A model generated the notes under the pieces. The model was not told the DNA's origin, did no database searches, and saw only the letters and a list, made by a program, of their open reading frames with translations. Below are positions 21,881 to 23,845 of a stretch of 23,845 nt of DNA, one piece after another. The stretch's first letter is position 1. Each line of letters opens with the position of its first letter. The position numbers and the translations under genes are program-made. The DNA is from a virus. Location of the stretch: IMG/VR virus record IMGVR_UViG_3300032242_002150, positions 1-23,845 of that record; one strand, written 5' to 3'.

Positions 21881-22993
21881 TTAAGGTAGAGGACCGTAGC
21901 AGGCACTTCCTGAAGATTGGTTACGCTGACTATAGATTGAACCTAAAACTTGGATACTATCTGATGGATAGTACTGTTTCTGAGAAACGCTGTTCTGAGC
22001 GCCATTATATCCGGCGATATGATAACCATAGTCTTGTCCCATAACGCAACATTGCTCACCGTTGTTGTACTGTGAACTTGGCGAACTTTGCCAGCTTTCA
22101 CTTGCAACGTTGAAGCGGCTAAATGATGATGATGCGTTTGGATTCATCCACCACTTGAAGTATTTGCTTGGCATAGCCTTACCAGCTTGACCGCCACCAA
22201 ATGGAGCCTCACCTGCTAGTGCATTACTAGTTGACATGGTGTTATAGTTCCATCTGAACGCACCACCTTGACCTGGTGAATGATTATAAGCATAGTTGTT
22301 TTCTGTCGGTACGCCAGCACCGTATGAGTGTGATCCGTTGGTTTGATAACCAACACCCCATCCGTCTGTATTATAGTTTAGATAGTTACCTGTACCACCG
22401 ATTTGAATCATACCATAGTTGTTGTTTGAACCAACTTTGGTTCCGTTGTGCCATGAATTAGGTGAGTATGAACCTGTCGGGCGATTGTTAATAACTGTAA
22501 TAGTCCATGATGACCAGTCTTGTTTGTTGGCCTGAACGCTGGAGTTACCTTGGTGGTGATAAGCATACCACTCTGATGAGTGCCAGCCACCGTAGTAATT
22601 GGTAAACGATAGCGTTTGTGGTTGCTCTAAAGAAACGTCACAGCTATGATGCACACGTAGGATCTGTGACCAAATATTTCCGCCTACATAGCCGCCTGAT
22701 ACACAGCCCTGTTGGATGATAATTTCGTTTTTGTAATCGCTTGGCTTGGCTACAAACTTATACCACGAGTAGTAAGCCGCTGAACCGCCTGCTTTGATTG
22801 GGTCGTAGTTATTACCAGAAGGTCCTGTTGAAGGATATCTATTGGTCGAAAACACGAAGTCGTTGATATCACTTAGGTAAGCGATATAGCCCGGAGTGGC
22901 TGTTGCACTCAAATTTCCTCGTGCGGTATACTTGGCAGGAATAACGTTTCCTGTGTTATCAATAACTAAAAGTCCGTTGCTGTAAATTGCCAT
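21881..22993 (-). CDS. Gly/Asn/Ser/Tyr/Trp-rich adhesin-like virion protein (370 aa)
   Basis: No known domain is recognised. Composition is striking: very rich in Gly, Asn, Ser, Tyr and Trp, with few charged residues, as in receptor-binding tips of phage fibres. It begins MAIYSNGLLVIDNTGNVIPA and continues with short aromatic repeats such as YYGGWHSSEWYAYHHQGNSS and NYGMIQIGGTGNYLNYN. It ends with Cys-containing SGSACYGPLP. The region SWTITVINNRPTGSYSPNSW followed by HNGTKVG resembles a jelly-roll-like fold. It has an AATAAATA late motif and AAGGAA ribosome site before the ATG at 22993, and lies directly after a tail-fibre C-terminus. The halogenase starts 11 bases past its stop, so the two share a transcript. 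A host-binding role is inferred from composition and place. Confidence 0.7.
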   Translation of the reverse strand: MAIYSNGLLVIDNTGNVIPAKYTARGNLSATATPGYIAYLSDINDFVFSTNRYPSTGPSGNNYDPIKAGGSAAYYSWYKFVAKPSDYKNEIIIQQGCVSGGYVGGNIWSQILRVHHSCDVSLEQPQTLSFTNYYGGWHSSEWYAYHHQGNSSVQANKQDWSSWTITVINNRPTGSYSPNSWHNGTKVGSNNNYGMIQIGGTGNYLNYNTDGWGVGYQTNGSHSYGAGVPTENNYAYNHSPGQGGAFRWNYNTMSTSNALAGEAPFGGGQAGKAMPSKYFKWWMNPNASSSFSRFNVASESWQSSPSSQYNNGEQCCVMGQDYGYHIAGYNGAQNSVSQKQYYPSDSIQVLGSIYSQRNQSSGSACYGPLP

Positions 22994-23016
22994 TTTGGTA
23001 AATTCCTTATCTGTTC

Positions 23017-23845
23017 TTATTTATTAAGCAGTTGGGTTACCAACGCCTTTAATTCGTCTATTTGCGTCTGTTGCGCTCTGATAGTGTTCTCTTGTTCTTT
23101 TATTGCTTCTACCAACAGCGGAACGACTCTCTCGTACTGTGCTGTTAGGTAATTTTCACCTGATTTAGACTTAGTTTCTGTTGTTAAATTTTCATCTTGA
23201 TCAAATGGTGCTGGAACTACAACTTCCGGAATGACTTTTTGTAATTTTTGAGCACTTAAACCTAATTTTCTACGATCGCCCACTACGCCCAACGATTTAG
23301 CAATTTCATTATCGTAGTAATAGAAGCCTTCTAGTTCCATTACTTTTGCAACTGCATCAGTAATAGGACCTTCAATAATTTTTAATCTTTCGTCTGATGT
23401 TGCAGAATAGACATCGCCCACGACGTACAGCGTACCGCCGCAAGTTGAGTTGTTTGTGTCTAATTGCCAATACCACGGCCACTGGCTATTAACCTGGGTC
23501 CATGCTCCGTCACCAGCATCGGCGCCAGCACGTAACACGTATAATCTGTTGCTGTTATTGTGTAGATATGCATTATTTTCGTCCGTGTCACGGAAGTGAA
23601 TAGTTGGGTATGTGTTACGAATTGTTAAGTCACCACCTGACGCAGTATTGTTAACATAGAATGCGCTACCGCTAGAATATGTAGTTGTAATTTGCCCCGG
23701 CGTAGATAAGGCCCCAGAAGTACTTGCAACAGAAAGGGTATCACCGCTACCGCTGTTAGCAATAAAGTTATAGGTTTGATCAATGCGGAATCTGTAACCG
23801 CTCGCTCCAGTAGAACCATCGCCCCAACGCTGTAAATTAATAGAA
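23017..23845 (-). CDS. Tail-fibre protein, C-terminal part with S74 self-cleaving chaperone domain
   Basis: The frame is open from the stop at 23017 to the right edge, so the gene is cut by the window and only the last 276 codons are seen. The visible N-terminal part is a Gly/Ser/Thr/Asn-rich fibre shaft with ANSGSGDTLSVASTSGALST and TIRNTYPTIHFRDTDEN. An internal GTG at 23538 is not the start. The end is an intramolecular chaperone of the peptidase S74 type: SDERLKI (serine codon at 23397-23395), KVMELEGFYYYDNEIAKSLG, KLGLSAQKLQKVIPEVV and a closing trimeric coiled coil AIKEQENTIRAQQTQIDELK. In this family the domain drives trimer folding and then cuts itself off before Ser-Asp. The 370-aa gene follows 23 bases downstream. 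Confidence 0.85.
   Translation of the reverse strand, partial: SINLQRWGDGSTGASGYRFRIDQTYNFIANSGSGDTLSVASTSGALSTPGQITTTYSSGSAFYVNNTASGGDLTIRNTYPTIHFRDTDENNAYLHNNSNRLYVLRAGADAGDGAWTQVNSQWPWYWQLDTNNSTCGGTLYVVGDVYSATSDERLKIIEGPITDAVAKVMELEGFYYYDNEIAKSLGVVGDRRKLGLSAQKLQKVIPEVVVPAPFDQDENLTTETKSKSGENYLTAQYERVVPLLVEAIKEQENTIRAQQTQIDELKALVTQLLNK
23018..23025 (-). promoter_or_regulatory. Late promoter motif AATAAATA before the 370-aa gene
   Basis: The minus-strand octamer overlaps the stop codon of the fibre gene, as the 6348 motif overlaps the gp16 stop. A leader with AAGGAA and the ATG at 22993 follow. Confidence 0.55.

Noticed and set aside
23017-23538. Treating the S74 domain as a separate 173-aa gene starting at GTG 23538
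   Set aside because: The frame stays open without a stop to position 23845 and encodes typical fibre-shaft sequence, so it is the end of a longer gene.
1-23845. tRNA genes, CRISPR arrays, insertion sequences, phage attachment sites
   Set aside because: No cloverleaf-like, spacer-repeat, transposase or terminal-repeat pattern was noticed. A tRNA scan was not run.

Overview
The window is part of the genome of a T4-like myovirus, closest in gene content to marine and freshwater cyanophage/pelagiphage-type T4 relatives. Recognisable T4 counterparts are gp32, gp17, gp16, gp4, gp19, gp18, gp13, gp14, gp15, a gp1-like dNMP kinase and the first 27 codons of a UvsX-like recombinase. The DNA is AT-rich and densely packed, with no gene-free stretch over 300 bases. 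No tRNA, insertion sequence or CRISPR array was seen. The host cannot be named from this sequence.

Layout. Positions 1-7287 hold a minus-strand block read right to left: gp4 head completion, gp16 small terminase, two conserved unknowns (196 and 353 aa), gp17 large terminase, a 585-aa unknown, gp32 and the start of uvsX. Positions 7287-13529, also minus, hold the tail: gp18 sheath (very large, 1128 aa), gp19 tube, a 584-aa protein that may have a tube-like fold, and a 124-aa structural-type unknown. Positions 13631-15431 hold a small HNH/zinc-ribbon-like gene (plus), a gp1-like kinase (minus) and gp13 neck (minus). Positions 15460-18592 form a plus-strand operon of gp14, gp15 and a Nudix hydrolase. 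Positions 18589-23845 are minus strand: a tail-fibre C-terminus with an S74 self-cleaving chaperone, a Gly/Asn/Ser/Tyr/Trp-rich adhesin-like protein, a flavin-dependent halogenase, two unknowns and a 2OG-Fe(II) oxygenase-like protein.

Regulation. T4-type late promoter motifs (NATAAATA, or a looser NTAAATA) lie before most transcription blocks. At gp18, gp19, the 196-aa gene and the 370-aa gene they are followed by a leader with a Shine-Dalgarno sequence. At gp17, the 584-aa gene, the 585-aa gene, gp13 and gp14 the motif ends only 4-7 bases before the ATG and there is no evident Shine-Dalgarno. With T4 spacing, transcription would then start at or within two bases of the start codon. At gp17 and the 584-aa gene an intrinsic terminator sits just upstream, so the short promoter is probably the main source of message. 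This suggests leaderless late mRNAs.

How the genes work together. The window encodes DNA packaging (gp16/gp17), head completion (gp4), neck (gp13/gp14/gp15), contractile tail (gp18/gp19) and host-recognition fibres, plus replication/recombination (gp32, UvsX) and nucleotide metabolism (dNMP kinase, Nudix). The accessory part is the halogenase-to-oxygenase segment next to the fibre genes. It may tailor a virion protein or a host metabolite, but the target is unknown.
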